From the NCBI GenBank assembly GCA_032716605.1, contig CM064485.1:33767722-33831721 (forward strand): a DNA stretch of 64,000 nt, in the 5' to 3' direction. Below the pieces are notes generated by a model that saw nothing but the letters and a program-made list of their open reading frames with translations, had not been told where the DNA came from and ran no database searches. This stretch comes from Paralithodes platypus. Its lineage: Eukaryota; Arthropoda; Malacostraca; Decapoda; Lithodidae. A program made the position numbers and the translations under genes. Below, in pieces: positions 54,390 through 64,000 of the stretch (the stretch's first letter is position 1; each line of letters begins with the position of its first letter).

Positions 54390-56003
54390 TTAGAAACAGA
54401 GTAGAGGAGTGGAAGAGTCGTGCACACCCAGCCTGGGTTTATGTAACTGGGTGAGCAGGGTCTCCGACAGGAGTCGTGTGACTGTGTTTGGGGCAGTGGT
54501 GAGAATTGAAAAATCGGAGGGTTTTATGGGGTGATCAGATGATTCAGAGTGGTTTCGAATGGCAGAAAAGGAAGGATTTGAAAGAGGTCGGTTAGTTCTA
54601 AATGACCTACCCCGATGCTCCGAGATCCTGGCGGTGAGATGTCTCTTGGACTGACCAATATAAGTCGTATTGCATCGACTACATTTAAAGGAGTACACCA
54701 CCGAGGACTGTAGAGAATCGGGGATTCGGTCTTTAAAGAAGTGAGACAAAGTTTGGGGAGATTTGAATACCACTCTCAGTGATATTTGCGGGTAGTGTTC
54801 ACGAATCAATTTAGCTACTTTATTTCGAATTGAATATGATTTGTTGCCTAGAAATGGGATAGTGAAATAAACAATGGCTTTCTGAGCTGTAAGGATCGGA
54901 GTTGAGGAGGTTCTTAATTTATTTAGTTGCTTACCAATCAAGGTATTTGTGAAATTTATTGGAAAGCCATTAAGTTTCAGTGTTTTACGTAAGAATTCAA
55001 ATTCGAGGTGGACGGACATGTAAGACGAACATATATGGTAGGCTCTGGTGACTAAAGTAATAATTAGATTTTTCTTATATTGTATGGGAATGCTAGAATT
55101 AAATTTTGTTGTAAGTCCTGTAAAGGTTGGCTTTCTAAATATAGAAGTACTAAATGAGCTATTCTGTTTTTCCACTAGAACATCTAAAAATGGCAATTTA
55201 TTGTCTTCCTCTGACTCGCAAGTGAAAGTCATGTTTTTGTGTCTCGAGTTTAAGTAATTCAAGAACAGGGGAACGTGGTCGGGTGAACTAAAAACGACAA
55301 ATGTGTCGTCGACATAACGGTTATAGACAAGAGGCTTGAAGCTATCTGGACATTCACAGAGCCATTTTGATTCATGAAACACTAAGAATGCGTTCGAAAG
55401 GGTTGGAGCGAGTGGATTTCCCATAGATAAGCCGTCGTTTTGTTTGTATATGTTATCATTGAATAGAAATATGGAATCCTTAACAGCAAGGGAAAGCATT
55501 TTATGAAATTGCGATTTATCTAAGCCATTAACTATGTTATTATTTTCAGTGAATAATTCATTGGTGCAAATGTCGATAGTTTCATCGAGGGGGATATTCG
55601 TGAACAAGGATTTTATGTCAAATGAGGCCATAGTACAATTTTCATAAGTTAAGTTACAGATGTTTCTTGCGAATGAGAAAGAGTCTTTAACAGTGAATTC
55701 ATTAGAAGTTAAGTCAGTTAATATTGGTACAAAATATTTGGCCAAATTATAATTACATGTGTTCATTGCTGATAGAATTGGGCGAAGTGGACAGTCTTGT
55801 TTATGGACTTTCGGGAGGCCATATAGAAGGCCAGGTTGGGAACCAGATACGAAGAGACAAGAATACAAATCATCATCTATTACGTTAAGGGATTTCAGTT
55901 TTCTTAGGAAATTATTTATCTTATCTTCCTTCTTTAATAGTAATGGGAATAGGTCCCCTGTAACTTTTGAGAATTTTGATGGGTCATTAAGGATATCTAA
56001 CAT
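54390..56003 (-). pseudogene. Penelope-like RT and GIY-YIG endonuclease
   Basis: 537 codons open. RT motif A MASFDIKSLFTNIPL (Asp129), motif B-type GLSMGNPLAPTLSN, motif C YNRYVDDTFVVF (Asp232, Asp233). At the C-terminus a GIY-YIG nuclease with paired cysteines (C441, C444), YIG at 448-450, Arg459, His463 and Glu514. These are the residues expected of an active Penelope-like enzyme, which copies RNA at a nicked target. The ATG at 56003 is internal. A small deletion and stops between 56023 and 56003 cut the protein from its N-terminal part, so this copy is dead only by that lesion as far as I see. Confidence 0.9.
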
Positions 56004-56022
56004 CTTATTTATATAGTCAGAT

Positions 56023-56865
56023 TTATTTTCCTTTATCTGGCCTAACTATGACAATTGATCGATCGGCAGCAAGGGATTTCAAAGCATTTCGTTCGCCGTC
56101 AGATAGGGAATGTACGAAAGAATTATGGGAATAATAATTCGAAAGTGCAATGTGCTTCAGAGAGTTCTTTAAAAAATCAAAGGATTTATTGGCATGGGGG
56201 TAACACTCGTGAGTTAACAATTTCTTAAAAAGCATTTCAAAAGACAGAAAATGAGGCAGGAATTTTGGCTTATTAGAGGGCATGGCGAATTTTAGACCTT
56301 TGGATAATAGGGATTTTTCATCTTTAGTGACTTTTCTTGAGGAAAAATTAAATAGAACTTTGTCAGTAGATACACCGTTAGGGTTTACATAACCTAGCTT
56401 AAGAAGTTTCTTATTTTGCATATATTTAACCCTATCTAGAGTGTTAACATTAGTTCGCTCGATAATACCTGTAAAATGAGTGAAATCAAAGAAGGACAGT
56501 GATCGTTTCAAGGTTGAAAGTGTTGAGCTGAGCTTAGTTTTGTGGAGTTTAAGTTGTTTGGATTTTGACTTAATTTCATTAGAAAGGAATCTTTTCTGGC
56601 AATTCTTATACAATCGTGACGATCTCAGTTGTTGATTAGGGACCTTGAATTGTAGAAAATTAGGAACAAGATTGTGTGTTTGGCAGGTATTGAGGAACTC
56701 CAGGTCGAGGGTGGTTTTCCTAATCCTGTGATCAAGACGCTCAGCGGTCCTGAACTGCTGTAACGTTGGCGCTCCATATCGTCGTGTAATTATAGAAGCA
56801 ATACTCTCTTGTTGCGGGAATCGGAGTCGGATGATAAAAATCAACACCAGCGCTGGTACAAACAT
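56023..56865 (-). pseudogene. Penelope-like element N-terminal region
   Basis: 280 codons from an ATG inside the upstream pLTR (MFVPALVLIF). Contains RLDHRIRKTTLDLEFLNTC, a basic Lys-rich middle and the conserved close LKSLAADRSIVIVRPDKG, which in the family leads straight into the RT (VDKGN-type motif). The frame stops at 56023 where a few conserved codons are missing. Function of this N-terminal region in the family is poorly defined. Confidence 0.85.
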
Positions 56866-57111
56866 CTTTATTTTGGTAACGTTTCGATTTAAGCATAAAC
56901 CATCTTCAGACCTGAACTGAAATGAAATAAAAGCCTATATGAATGGCAGAGTAATTTTCTAATGTAAATATTCTTATTAATAATTAAATTTAACAAATCT
57001 AGAATAAAACTTAAAATTAATAGTTATAAAAATAATAACCTAATACATATTAGAACTAGTAAAGTGAAAGAATAAAATGAGAGACGAAGAAATATTATGT
57101 GAGCAATAAAA
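56838..57111 (-). repeat. Penelope-like element pLTR, upstream copy
   Basis: Partner of 54046-54319. Ends at GAGCAATAAAA (plus strand), exactly where the hairpin begins. Confidence 0.9.
56862..56917 (-). ncRNA. Hammerhead-ribozyme-like core, copy 2
   Basis: Same core as copy 1: CTGAAGA (plus 56903-56909) and GAAA (plus 56882-56885). The stem differs by one base (AAATC for AAACC), giving a G-U pair that keeps the stem, a weak hint of structural constraint. Confidence 0.4.
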
Positions 57112-57180
57112 ATGCATTTCTCTACTTTCGTAGATCTTCAGTTCAATCTGAAGATCTACGAAAGTAGAGAAATGCATTTT
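57109..57180. repeat. Perfect hairpin, 33-bp arms, 6-base loop
   Basis: Arm 57109-57141 is the exact reverse complement of 57148-57180 around TTCAAT. It begins at the outer edge of the Penelope-like element. Confidence 0.97.
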
Positions 57181-57413
57181 AACACTTTTACATAAACATT
57201 ATTTTAATATGTACACAACAGTCCGAGCCTTCTAATAAGATGCTCGGACATACTTTTTAAACCCTTATTTTGTGCATGCAATATATTTTAGATGCAATTT
57301 AATTTTAGCACTAACATTTTTAAAATGTTGTGCAGTGAACCTACCCTTTTCTACACACCTTTAGTGTGGAAGCATATTCGCATATATTTTTACCACAAGA
57401 ATCAATATTTGTC

Positions 57414-57420
<7 letters not shown>
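57181..57420. other. Unassigned AT-rich DNA
   Basis: No gene or repeat supported. Confidence 0.4.
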
Positions 57421-57479
<59 letters not shown>

Positions 57480-57484
57480 ATATA
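57421..57484. repeat. TA microsatellite
   Basis: A (TA)n run of about 64 bases with one phase break near 57469. Confidence 0.95.
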
Positions 57485-57841
57485 TGACAATGGACTGAAT
57501 ATTATTAGGGAAGCCTAAATCAATTGATCCACTTAGCATGACTCTAATTAGATTGGGGTAATGGTCTGCAACCCAGAAGATGCCACTAAGTTTGGAAAAG
57601 AACAAAGTGGTGAATTTCGAGCAACCTACCTCAATTACTCCCCATTAGGTTCCTATACATCGGAAAATAATTTAGAAGGAACTGACTTGGAAATAGGATT
57701 TGGATGTTATGATAGCAGCGTACTGCCATAGTTGTTGATGCAGTTCATTGAAGTAGAGAAAATAGCCTATAGAATACAAATCAGGACATGGTCATTATAC
57801 TCTATTTCTAATGCGGCCCATTATGTAATTTGCTGATCAGT
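57485..57841. other. Unassigned DNA, perhaps upstream part of a LINE relic
   Basis: No confident frame; may belong to the decayed LINE that becomes recognisable at 57842. Confidence 0.3.
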
Positions 57842-58165
57842 CCTGGTTTCCAATACTCAGGAAACACATACTGTAGAGCAACTGGAAAGATTCCAAGCAA
57901 GAGCCGCAAAACTTATTCCATCGTTTTAGAAAATGAGCTACGAGGATCCGTCAAGAGTTTTACGTATGTTTTTGGGTACTCTAAATGGATTTAACAATAT
58001 GGCATTTGGCCTTAATATGAATGAAAAACGCAGATATGGGTGATAATTAGAGCCGAATAGAATCGGCACTAGAATATGTGGAAACAGTTTTGCTTATCAC
58101 ATTAGTTTTGCATGGACCACACTTTCGCCAAAAGTTGTAATTAGTTCTTCTGTGGAATAGATTAA
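57842..58165 (+). pseudogene. Decayed LINE C-terminal region
   Basis: One frame with stops reads VEQLERFQARAAKLIPSF then MSYEDPSRVLRMF, followed by GTRICGNSFAYHISFAWTTL. This order (LERxQxRAxKLIPS, YEERLxxL-like, Arg-Ile-Cys-Gly-x-Ser-Phe, then a WxxLP-like stretch) parallels the C-terminus of CR1-type RTs. It is much older than the other copies in the window. Weak call. Confidence 0.4.
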
Positions 58166-58967
58166 ACACAAAATATATAGCATTTTACACACTTATCAAT
58201 CAAAGTATTGCACTATTCAATCCCTATTTGTTCAAGAATGGTATCTTCCATGAATGGACTACTGTAGCTTTGAACTACTAAATATTCGCTGTAGCTCTCT
58301 CTCTACCTCTCTCTCTCTCTGGTAGGGCTAATCTAATATTTGGAGTGGTGAACTTGGCCGCACTGAGAAGAGAGAAGTTTGGAGTAAAATAAAACCAAGA
58401 TTATGTTGGGAAGCTTGGAGACAGAAAACCTACACTGACACATAGGTAAGGTAGCCCTCAATGCATACAATCATACTTTTGTTTTTAGATTTAGCAACAT
58501 ATAAAATAATAACATAATATTAATAACAATATTATAGATATTGCCAATAATATATTTACAAGGATAATGATTATACTTTAAGACTTGCCCTCTGCGCGTG
58601 TCTTCTCAACAAGATCACGTAGCCAGTCATTTTCAAATTCAGGATCGGGGTTAAGTCAGATATTTCTCGTAACCAGCAATTGTATTGGCGTGGAACCACG
58701 CAACAACCGCACACATTAAAGCACACACACACACACACACACAGGTCGAGATGTGAACGTGAAAATCCTAATCACACGACATGAAGTTCCTATCAGGATC
58801 CAGTACAGGTAGGTAAAATGATTGGCAAAACAGACTACAGAATCCTGCCGAGGGATTCATCACCCCCTTTTATATAAAGACGACATACTAATTTTTGTAG
58901 ACGGATTTTATCAGCAAATTAAAACCTCTTAGGATATAATGATATGAAAGTATCCCAATTACATATT
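58166..58967. other. Unassigned DNA with CT and CA runs
   Basis: CT patch at 58293-58320 and CA run at 58722-58743. No gene seen. Confidence 0.4.
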
Positions 58968-59194
58968 TTAGCACTTTCAGCACCATGAAGCCTTTTTACC
59001 TTTCATTCTGTCTATATTTAGATGATTTTGTGCATTACAAGCAGGACCTACTGCATGTTACTAAGAGGGTTTAATGAGATCATATTTACCCCTTTGAGTC
59101 ACATAGGTAGACTACAAACTAAAGAAAAGCATCTAATGGTAACCAGAATATGATGATAATTAGAGAAAAGTGTCATCATATAAAGATGGTTAAA
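58968..59194. mobile_element. T196-type MITE, degenerate copy 2
   Basis: Matches 23619-23814 through TCAGCACCATGA, GATGATTTT[GA]TGCA, TTACCC[CA]TTTGAGTC and AACCAGAATATGATGA. The right end is GGTTAA. The left TTAA is lost. Confidence 0.6.
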
Positions 59195-59214
59195 GTGTAG
59201 TTTACCTTAGGGGG

Positions 59215-59470
59215 AAATGGTTGATTTTTCCGGTCCCTCATCTCACTCAAGTTTAGCCCCATTAGTTTTTAGATTAGAAGACGTTCGGTCATTAGTTAGG
59301 CGATTTTAAGACTTCTCGCCCCATTACTATGTTAATATTAAGACCTTTCGTGCCATAGAGGTATAGATTTTACCTGGCAAGCGACAGTCAACCTGTAATT
59401 TAGGAGGAACCGGCCTTTGTTCTGGACATTTTCCGGTATCTAGAAGGGGGATCTTGGGGATGTTTTATTA
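59215..59470. repeat. Dispersed repeat, copy 3
   Basis: Shares CCCCATTAGTTT, AGGCGATTTTAAGAC and GGAACCGGCCTTTG-like landmarks with 23965-24300. As at 23619, it follows a T196 MITE at short distance, so the pair moved or was duplicated together. Confidence 0.6.
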
Positions 59471-59733
59471 TATAGTGTTTTACATACTTTGTAATGAAAA
59501 TGCTGCACTGTGTAATGGTTCGTGTTTTATAAAGGGTTATTCCGGCGGGGCTAATCTATGCATATTCTTCAGCTGAAGTGATGCGGACAAGTAAATTTAA
59601 GAAAAATTAAGATATCTATAATATCATAAACGGAGTCGTCAACATAGTTCTAAATATCAGTATATCTCGGCAATGATTACGGATAGCGTTTAAGACTTTA
59701 AATATCAAAATGGGTCTCGGGGATAGTCTGATC
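59471..59733. other. Unassigned AT-rich DNA
   Basis: Nothing supported. Confidence 0.4.
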
Positions 59734-60126
59734 TCATTTCATCTTCTCAGATGTCGTGGATGGGGATTTCTGCTTCTGGGACTTATTTTTCGGCTTCTTC
59801 TCAGGCTTAGGATTTCTGGACAGCTCATGTCTTCTTCTTCTTCTTCTTCTAGAGATGGAACCAACAAGGGTTGCTATACTCTCTTTAGGCAAAACCCATA
59901 ATATTCTCGTAAGGGTTGCTAAACGAGTTTGATGCAGAACAATGGTTACTGAAATTGGTTGGTGGAAATCAAGGGTTGCTGAAATTTCGTCGTGCCTCAC
60001 AAGGCTTGTTGAATGAGGGCTTTGATGAACAAGGGTTGCTGAATTCTTTTGGAGAGAAAGAGTTACTGAACTCTCTATCCCGTAATAGCCTCGCAAGAGT
60101 TGCTGAATGAGATGAGTAGAAAGCAA
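59734..60126 (-). CDS. Unrecognised 130-residue frame, decamer repeats and basic tail
   Basis: Minus-strand frame. The middle has repeats of about ten residues (SATLVHQ, STSLVRHDE, SATLDFHQ, SVTIVLHQ, LATLTRIL), then a run of seven Arg and a Lys/Pro-rich tail (PKPEKKPKNKSQKQKS). The DNA repeats every 30 bp, so the protein repeat follows automatically. The Arg run comes from a CTT/TCT microsatellite. Upstream on the same strand another frame is also basic (QARLAPKTTTTKRHQESK). It could be an exon of a repetitive nuclear protein, or a chance product of the repeat. Confidence 0.25.
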   Translation of the reverse strand: MLSTHLIQQLLRGYYGIESSVTLSLQKNSATLVHQSPHSTSLVRHDEISATLDFHQPISVTIVLHQTRLATLTRILWVLPKESIATLVGSISRRRRRRRHELSRNPKPEKKPKNKSQKQKSPSTTSEKMK

Positions 60127-60140
60127 GGCATGCTAATCTT
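59871..60140. repeat. Degenerate 30-bp tandem repeat
   Basis: AAGGGTTGCTGAA-like words recur with TTGCT/TTACT/TTGTT at 59871, 59916, 59946, 59976, 60006, 60036, 60063 and 60100. Four consecutive intervals are exactly 30. Confidence 0.8.
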
Positions 60141-60903
60141 ACCTGAGGTAGGGCAAGTATAACTGAATCCTGAGGACCTGCCAAATAATCGTTCCATCTT
60201 GGTCTTGGATTCCTGGTGTCTCTTAGTGGTGGTTGTCTTGGGGGCGAGACGGGCCTGCTTCTGTGGTTTTAAGAGGTTTGTAAGCCCTTGTTGTTCTGGT
60301 CTTGGGTGGCAGAAAGATTTTACTCACAGGTGTCATTAGGGAGGGCAGGTAGCTTGACAGCTGCGCAACCATGGAGGCTGAACTCTGACGTCACTAGTCC
60401 TGGCTTCCCGTTTTAGTGGGCCTGTATGGGAGATAGTAAACATCAGGTTGAATGGCTGCTACACATGTTGGTAGCGTTGTGGTGTTTGTGATGCTGGTGG
60501 GGGCCTATTAATGGTCACTTTTTCCAGATATTGGCAAAACAATTAGTATCAATATACAAGGTAGGACCAATCCTACCTGGACAAACTCTGCAGGTATAAT
60601 GCGACACCATGATGATTTAATCACAATAAGCCTGTAAATTACACAGATATACATTAATTAGTAATATGACAATTAAAGCAAATATATGAAAACAGTGAAG
60701 TAAAGAGACACTAATGCACTTGGAAAAAAGGAAAGCAACCACAAGAGTTACCAGAAAGTAAAATATAAAAGTGAAGGGGAGAGTGTTGAATTGCCCAGTA
60801 AGAAACTGGATATACAGTAGCAATTATTACATCATACAGTGATGACACAATAAAATAATGAAATGTAAAAATGGGTATGGAAAATGTGTATTAGGCCTAT
60901 TAA

Positions 60904-60908
<5 letters not shown>
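60141..60908. other. Unassigned DNA, partly GC-richer
   Basis: 60190-60420 is less AT-rich and holds short minus-strand frames with Lys/Pro/Thr-rich content and a TGACGTCA at about 60387. No splice model attempted. Confidence 0.35.
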
Positions 60909-60939
<31 letters not shown>

Positions 60940-61406
60940 TTCCAACTACTCCCTCTCGGACTGAGAGCCTTTACACTCAACCGCTGAACACGGTGAGGCC
61001 CGTGAGGTCTTGTTCCAGTCTAGGGAGTGAGACATGCGAAGCATCCCATCTCTGAAGCTGCTCCGCCTCTGCACTTCACAGTCTCACTCCCCACACTCGG
61101 AACCTCACTCTCAGAACGCCACCTATTAAGCAATTAACTCACTAGGCATGCCCCCCTGTAGCATTTTTTTAATATGGGAATATTCATACAGTGCTATTTA
61201 ATGAGGGAACAATGAGGGTATTTTTTTTTTTGGCATTTCGGTGTGCTGTGGTAATGCACTGAAACTACAGTAGGTACAGCACAAATTCCATCCCAATAAT
61301 ATCTTCCCATTGACATATTGGGATTCGAACCCGGGTCCATTGGATTACCAGTCCAGTGGCAAGACCACTCTGCCACACCTCCCCTCCACTCTGCCACACC
61401 TCCCCT
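60909..61406 (-). mobile_element. tRNA-derived SINE, copy 2
   Basis: Same body as 34709-35270. The tRNA head on the minus strand (about 61385-61315) shows box A TGGCAGAGTGG, an anticodon arm TGGA-CTGGTAA-TCCA (anticodon GGT, Thr-like) and box B GGGTTCGAATCCC. The poly(A) tail is the T-run 60911-60936. A 21-bp tandem duplication (CCACTCTGCCACACCTCCCC) sits at the 5' end (61365-61406). Confidence 0.85.
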
Positions 61407-61700
61407 AGTGACAAGTACCTGAATATCTATACATACTAGCAAAAGTAGTAACTAAATCCTTCTAATAGTTGTAGTAAACTTTATAATGAACGTTATGTGT
61501 GTGTGATTTATACACTTATGATTTATAAAAAATCAACATTTATGTTTGTAAGAATCCACATATGCGAATTTATTACCTTCGATTCTATCAGAATTTGTTA
61601 TAATTTCAATACAAATAATTATTTCTGCTCCATGTGCGTATATATAGGGGGATTCACATGTGGGGGAGAGGAAGGAGGTAATAGAGGATGAATATGCCAC
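61407..61700. other. Unassigned DNA
   Basis: No gene or repeat supported. Confidence 0.4.
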
Positions 61701-61936
61701 TTAACCCTTTTACGCTTATGATGCGATTATGAGCCTATTAGGGATACGTTAAAGCCTTTGTTACCATCAGGATGTATTTAGAAACATTTAGTTTAGTTAC
61801 TTCAACCTCTGCAGTTGTCTTTGAGTTAGCTGTGGGCAGAAAACTAATTTTGGAGAGGTAATTATAAGAGTGAGAGAACTCTATTTCTTTTTGCTAATCT
61901 GGCAACCTCTGCGTCATAAAAACGTGAAAGAGTTAA
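61701..61936. mobile_element. TTAA-flanked MITE, 228 bp (family T228)
   Basis: TTAA at 61701-61704 and 61933-61936. Left end CCCTTTTACGCTTATGATGC and inverted right end CTCTTTCACGTTTTTATGAC are clearly related. Non-coding. Confidence 0.8.
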
Positions 61937-62390
61937 TCACATATTGCTTCCATTTGAGTGCCTGTGGGGCATTTATTTTGTTTTTCATGGACTTTCCTTT
62001 GTGAGGCCTATCGCATCCGCTATACCGACACTTTTATGAGGTCTATCGCACTCCTCGGGTTAAATATATAAAGCACAAGAGGGTGTGTTTACATAGGTGA
62101 CACTGTTGTTGCCATACTATCCAAACTAGGAAAGTTTTGACAAAAATACAGCAATGGAACTACTGGGCAGTTAAACAGGCACAGGAGAGAGAGAGAGAGA
62201 GAGACTTTGATTGCTAGACTAAAACTTTGTACATAACACAAGAAGAACCTGACAGTGTGTTCATAGTATACCTTCATTTGCCGCAGTTTATGGGCCACCT
62301 CTTCCGTGTTCTCAGTTGCCTGGATGGCTCAGTGGTAATGTACAGCTCCAGCCTACTACTGTCTGGGGAAGTGAGCAACATTAACCCATT
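61937..62390. other. Unassigned DNA with a GA tract
   Basis: GA run at 62185-62202. No supported gene. Confidence 0.4.
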
Positions 62391-62595
62391 CAATACCGGT
62401 GACATCCTTTTCATTGTATTCTGGCAAAAATTAGACGGTTTTATTCAGCTTAGGAAGGATGTCTACCAGCTAAAAGATTACAGGCTATCTTAATTAATCA
62501 TTTTACCTTGCATATATCCTTCCAAAGCTTCATAAAATCGTCTAAGTGCAGCTGAAATCAAAACAAAAAGACATCGCCGGTACTGAAAGGGTTCA
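62391..62595. mobile_element. T196-type MITE, copy 3 with long inverted ends
   Basis: TTAA at 62391-62394; the right target is TTCA (62592-62595), one base off. Inverted ends extend for about 75 bases (CCCATTCAATACCGG versus CCCTTTCAGTACCGG), so the element can fold almost completely. Confidence 0.75.
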
Positions 62596-64000
62596 ATAGG
62601 ATATCGTAGGTCTTAAGAAGTCTAGAAAAACAGGTGAGGGATTCATTGAATTATTAGTCGAATACCTGCGACGTAATAAAGGAAAAGAGATAATGTGGAA
62701 TTAGATTCATGATAAATATACGACTAATAGTAAATATAAAAAACACTGTTTCGTCTAATGAAAACATTTTGAAATATAATATAAAAAGCAATCTATCTGC
62801 CTATTGACAGACGGTTTAATCCCCGAGGGGATGGCCAAGAACGAATCGCCTCCATGCTCCTAAGTTATCCATCAGCCGCGCTGTCACACAACTTTCACTC
62901 TTATACCTCTTTATTTAATCGTGGCCCCTCCATCATTGACGATATGCCTATTAGTATAATAGTCTCCCTTCAAACGCCGCGTCGCCAGTTTTGAATCAAC
63001 CGCGGGGGAGGACAGGGAGTACAACTTCTTAAGTGCAACGCATATTCTCTTATGGAATCATCTTTATGATTGGGTACTCTCTACGAAAAAACCTCGTAAA
63101 TAATAAAAAAGAAAAATTAATTTAATAATTGCTATACTCAAGCTTCCCAATGCGTGGATTTCTTGCGAGTGGATTCCTGAAGCTGACCCTTTAGCGTCTA
63201 AACTTCCTTCCTCCTCCTGCGTCCGTTTCGTGTGGGTGGGTTACACTGTGCTCCAGCTTCATTCTTCGTTCGATCAATTTTAGTGAGTCCTTGCTCATTT
63301 GTATACATCTGAGTTGTATTGAACATGTTCTTTAGATTAGCTAGCACAGACTACCCCATTGGTACGTCTGCAGGAGGTGTGTAAGGTAGGGTACTATTGT
63401 AACAGGCGCCTACGTTTCCCCAGGATCATTGCGCCATGTTTATTATTGTTTGTGTTGTGTTGCGTCTTTAGCTTATGATAGTTATTTAGGAGGCTACCAT
63501 TCCGCATGTTTATGCTTCAGGCCATCATTATGAGGTAGTTGCATAGTTAATTCTAGCAGGTGCTCCAGTTCAAGGGTTGCCACACGTTGTGTGGAATCTT
63601 CTGGAGTCCGTATCTGCGCTTGGGCCCCTATCGTGGGCCTCTTCTCCACGTGTTGCTGCTGCTGGGTCTTCGGAGCATCGGGTTTCTGCCTCTTGGATGT
63701 TTCGTCGTCACAGCATGGTCAGCCTTATTAGGGGTCTCCAACATAGGCTAGGGGTGATTTATGAATTATAAATTAAGCTCTATATGTGTAAGCCTAATTT
63801 TATCCCCGATATATATTTATGTTTGGCATGTGTGCTCTCATGCTTCAGTTTTTTTTTGGGAGACATCCCGTTATGTGGTGGGGTTTTCGGAGGTTTGGAT
63901 TTTCCCAGATAAGTCCTAACCTCTGAAAATTTTGGTTAGTTTTTCCGGCGCCTTTCTCAGCAGAGCAGGCGTTTTCTCGTCTCAGACGATAAGAAACCAA
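62596..64000. other. Unassigned DNA to the window end
   Basis: AT-rich up to about 63150, then less AT-rich. A 14-bp palindrome ATCCCCGAGGGGAT lies at 62819-62832. Frames of 63-64 codons near 63570 on two registers are without motifs. I see no RNA gene and no transposon ends here. Confidence 0.35.

Larger units (their letters stand above)
54046..57111 (-). mobile_element. Penelope-like element with two direct terminal repeats
   Basis: Two 274-bp direct repeats (54046-54319 and 56838-57111) flank one RT/GIY-YIG gene on the minus strand. This is the known layout of Penelope-like elements with pLTRs. The 5' edge abuts a perfect hairpin (57109-57180) and the 3' edge abuts a TA tract. Repeats differ at only a few positions, so the copy is fairly young. 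Confidence 0.9.

Noticed and set aside
61315..61385. Functional tRNA-Thr gene
   Set aside because: Boxes A and B and the anticodon loop are present, but the acceptor stem does not close and the sequence continues into a SINE body shared with 34709-35270.

Overview
This is gene-poor, repeat-saturated animal DNA. Nearly every long reading frame belongs to a transposable element, and there is no bacterial gene organisation. A decapod crustacean or a close arthropod relative is my best guess. The reasons are TTAGG-type telomeric pentamers, very abundant GA, CA and TA microsatellites, and the mixture of CR1-like and jockey-like LINEs, a Penelope-like element, gypsy elements and a tRNA-derived SINE. 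The species assignment is inference. I found no intact host protein-coding gene that I would defend.

Layout. Positions 1-13145 form one very large inverted repeat. The left arm (1-4677, continuing off the window) and the right arm (7992-13145) carry the same two truncated CR1-like LINEs (called CR1-A and CR1-B here) in mirror orientation around a spacer of about 3.3 kb. The right arm alone carries a 480-bp TTAA-flanked MITE, and the left arm still shows the empty TTAA site. Positions 13160-16560 hold microsatellites, a 71-bp tandem repeat, a tRNA-like inverted pair and a 568-bp-period repeat packed with TGACCT half-sites. Positions 17085-20163 hold a longer CR1-B copy with endonuclease and reverse transcriptase (RT) remains. 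Positions 20574-27720 hold a hAT-like fold-back element with head-joined CCTAA/TTAGG blocks, a 51-bp minisatellite, several TTAA-flanked MITEs and a perfect hairpin.

Positions 27722-53038 are a nested set of retroelements. The outermost is a decayed gypsy element on the plus strand (GYP-H, usual order gag-PR-RT-RH-INT). It is interrupted by a TIR transposon inside its left LTR, by two jockey-like LINE fragments (JOC-C1, JOC-C2), by a SINE, by an internally rearranged CR1-like LINE (CR1-D), and by a complete LTR-to-LTR element on the minus strand (GYP-G, 41566-50805, GGGT target duplication). GYP-G has the unusual order gag-PR-INT-RT-RH and a SCAN-like capsid region, both hallmarks of Gmr1-type elements. 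It is itself interrupted by a further LINE fragment (JOC-E).

Positions 54046-57111 hold a Penelope-like element on the minus strand, with two 274-bp direct terminal repeats (pLTRs), a hammerhead-like core in each, RT and GIY-YIG domains, and a perfect 33-bp hairpin exactly at its 5' edge. The rest (57112-64000) contains a LINE relic, more TTAA MITEs, a second SINE copy, a 30-bp coding-length tandem repeat and unassigned AT-rich DNA.

How the parts relate. The LINEs supply target-primed machinery that the SINEs probably borrow. The TTAA MITEs imply a piggyBac-like transposase elsewhere in the genome. GYP-G has nearly identical LTRs but lacks the RT catalytic core, so it was probably copied by enzymes from a relative. 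All coordinates were read by eye; element edges are accurate to a few bases where a target duplication is visible and to tens of bases elsewhere.
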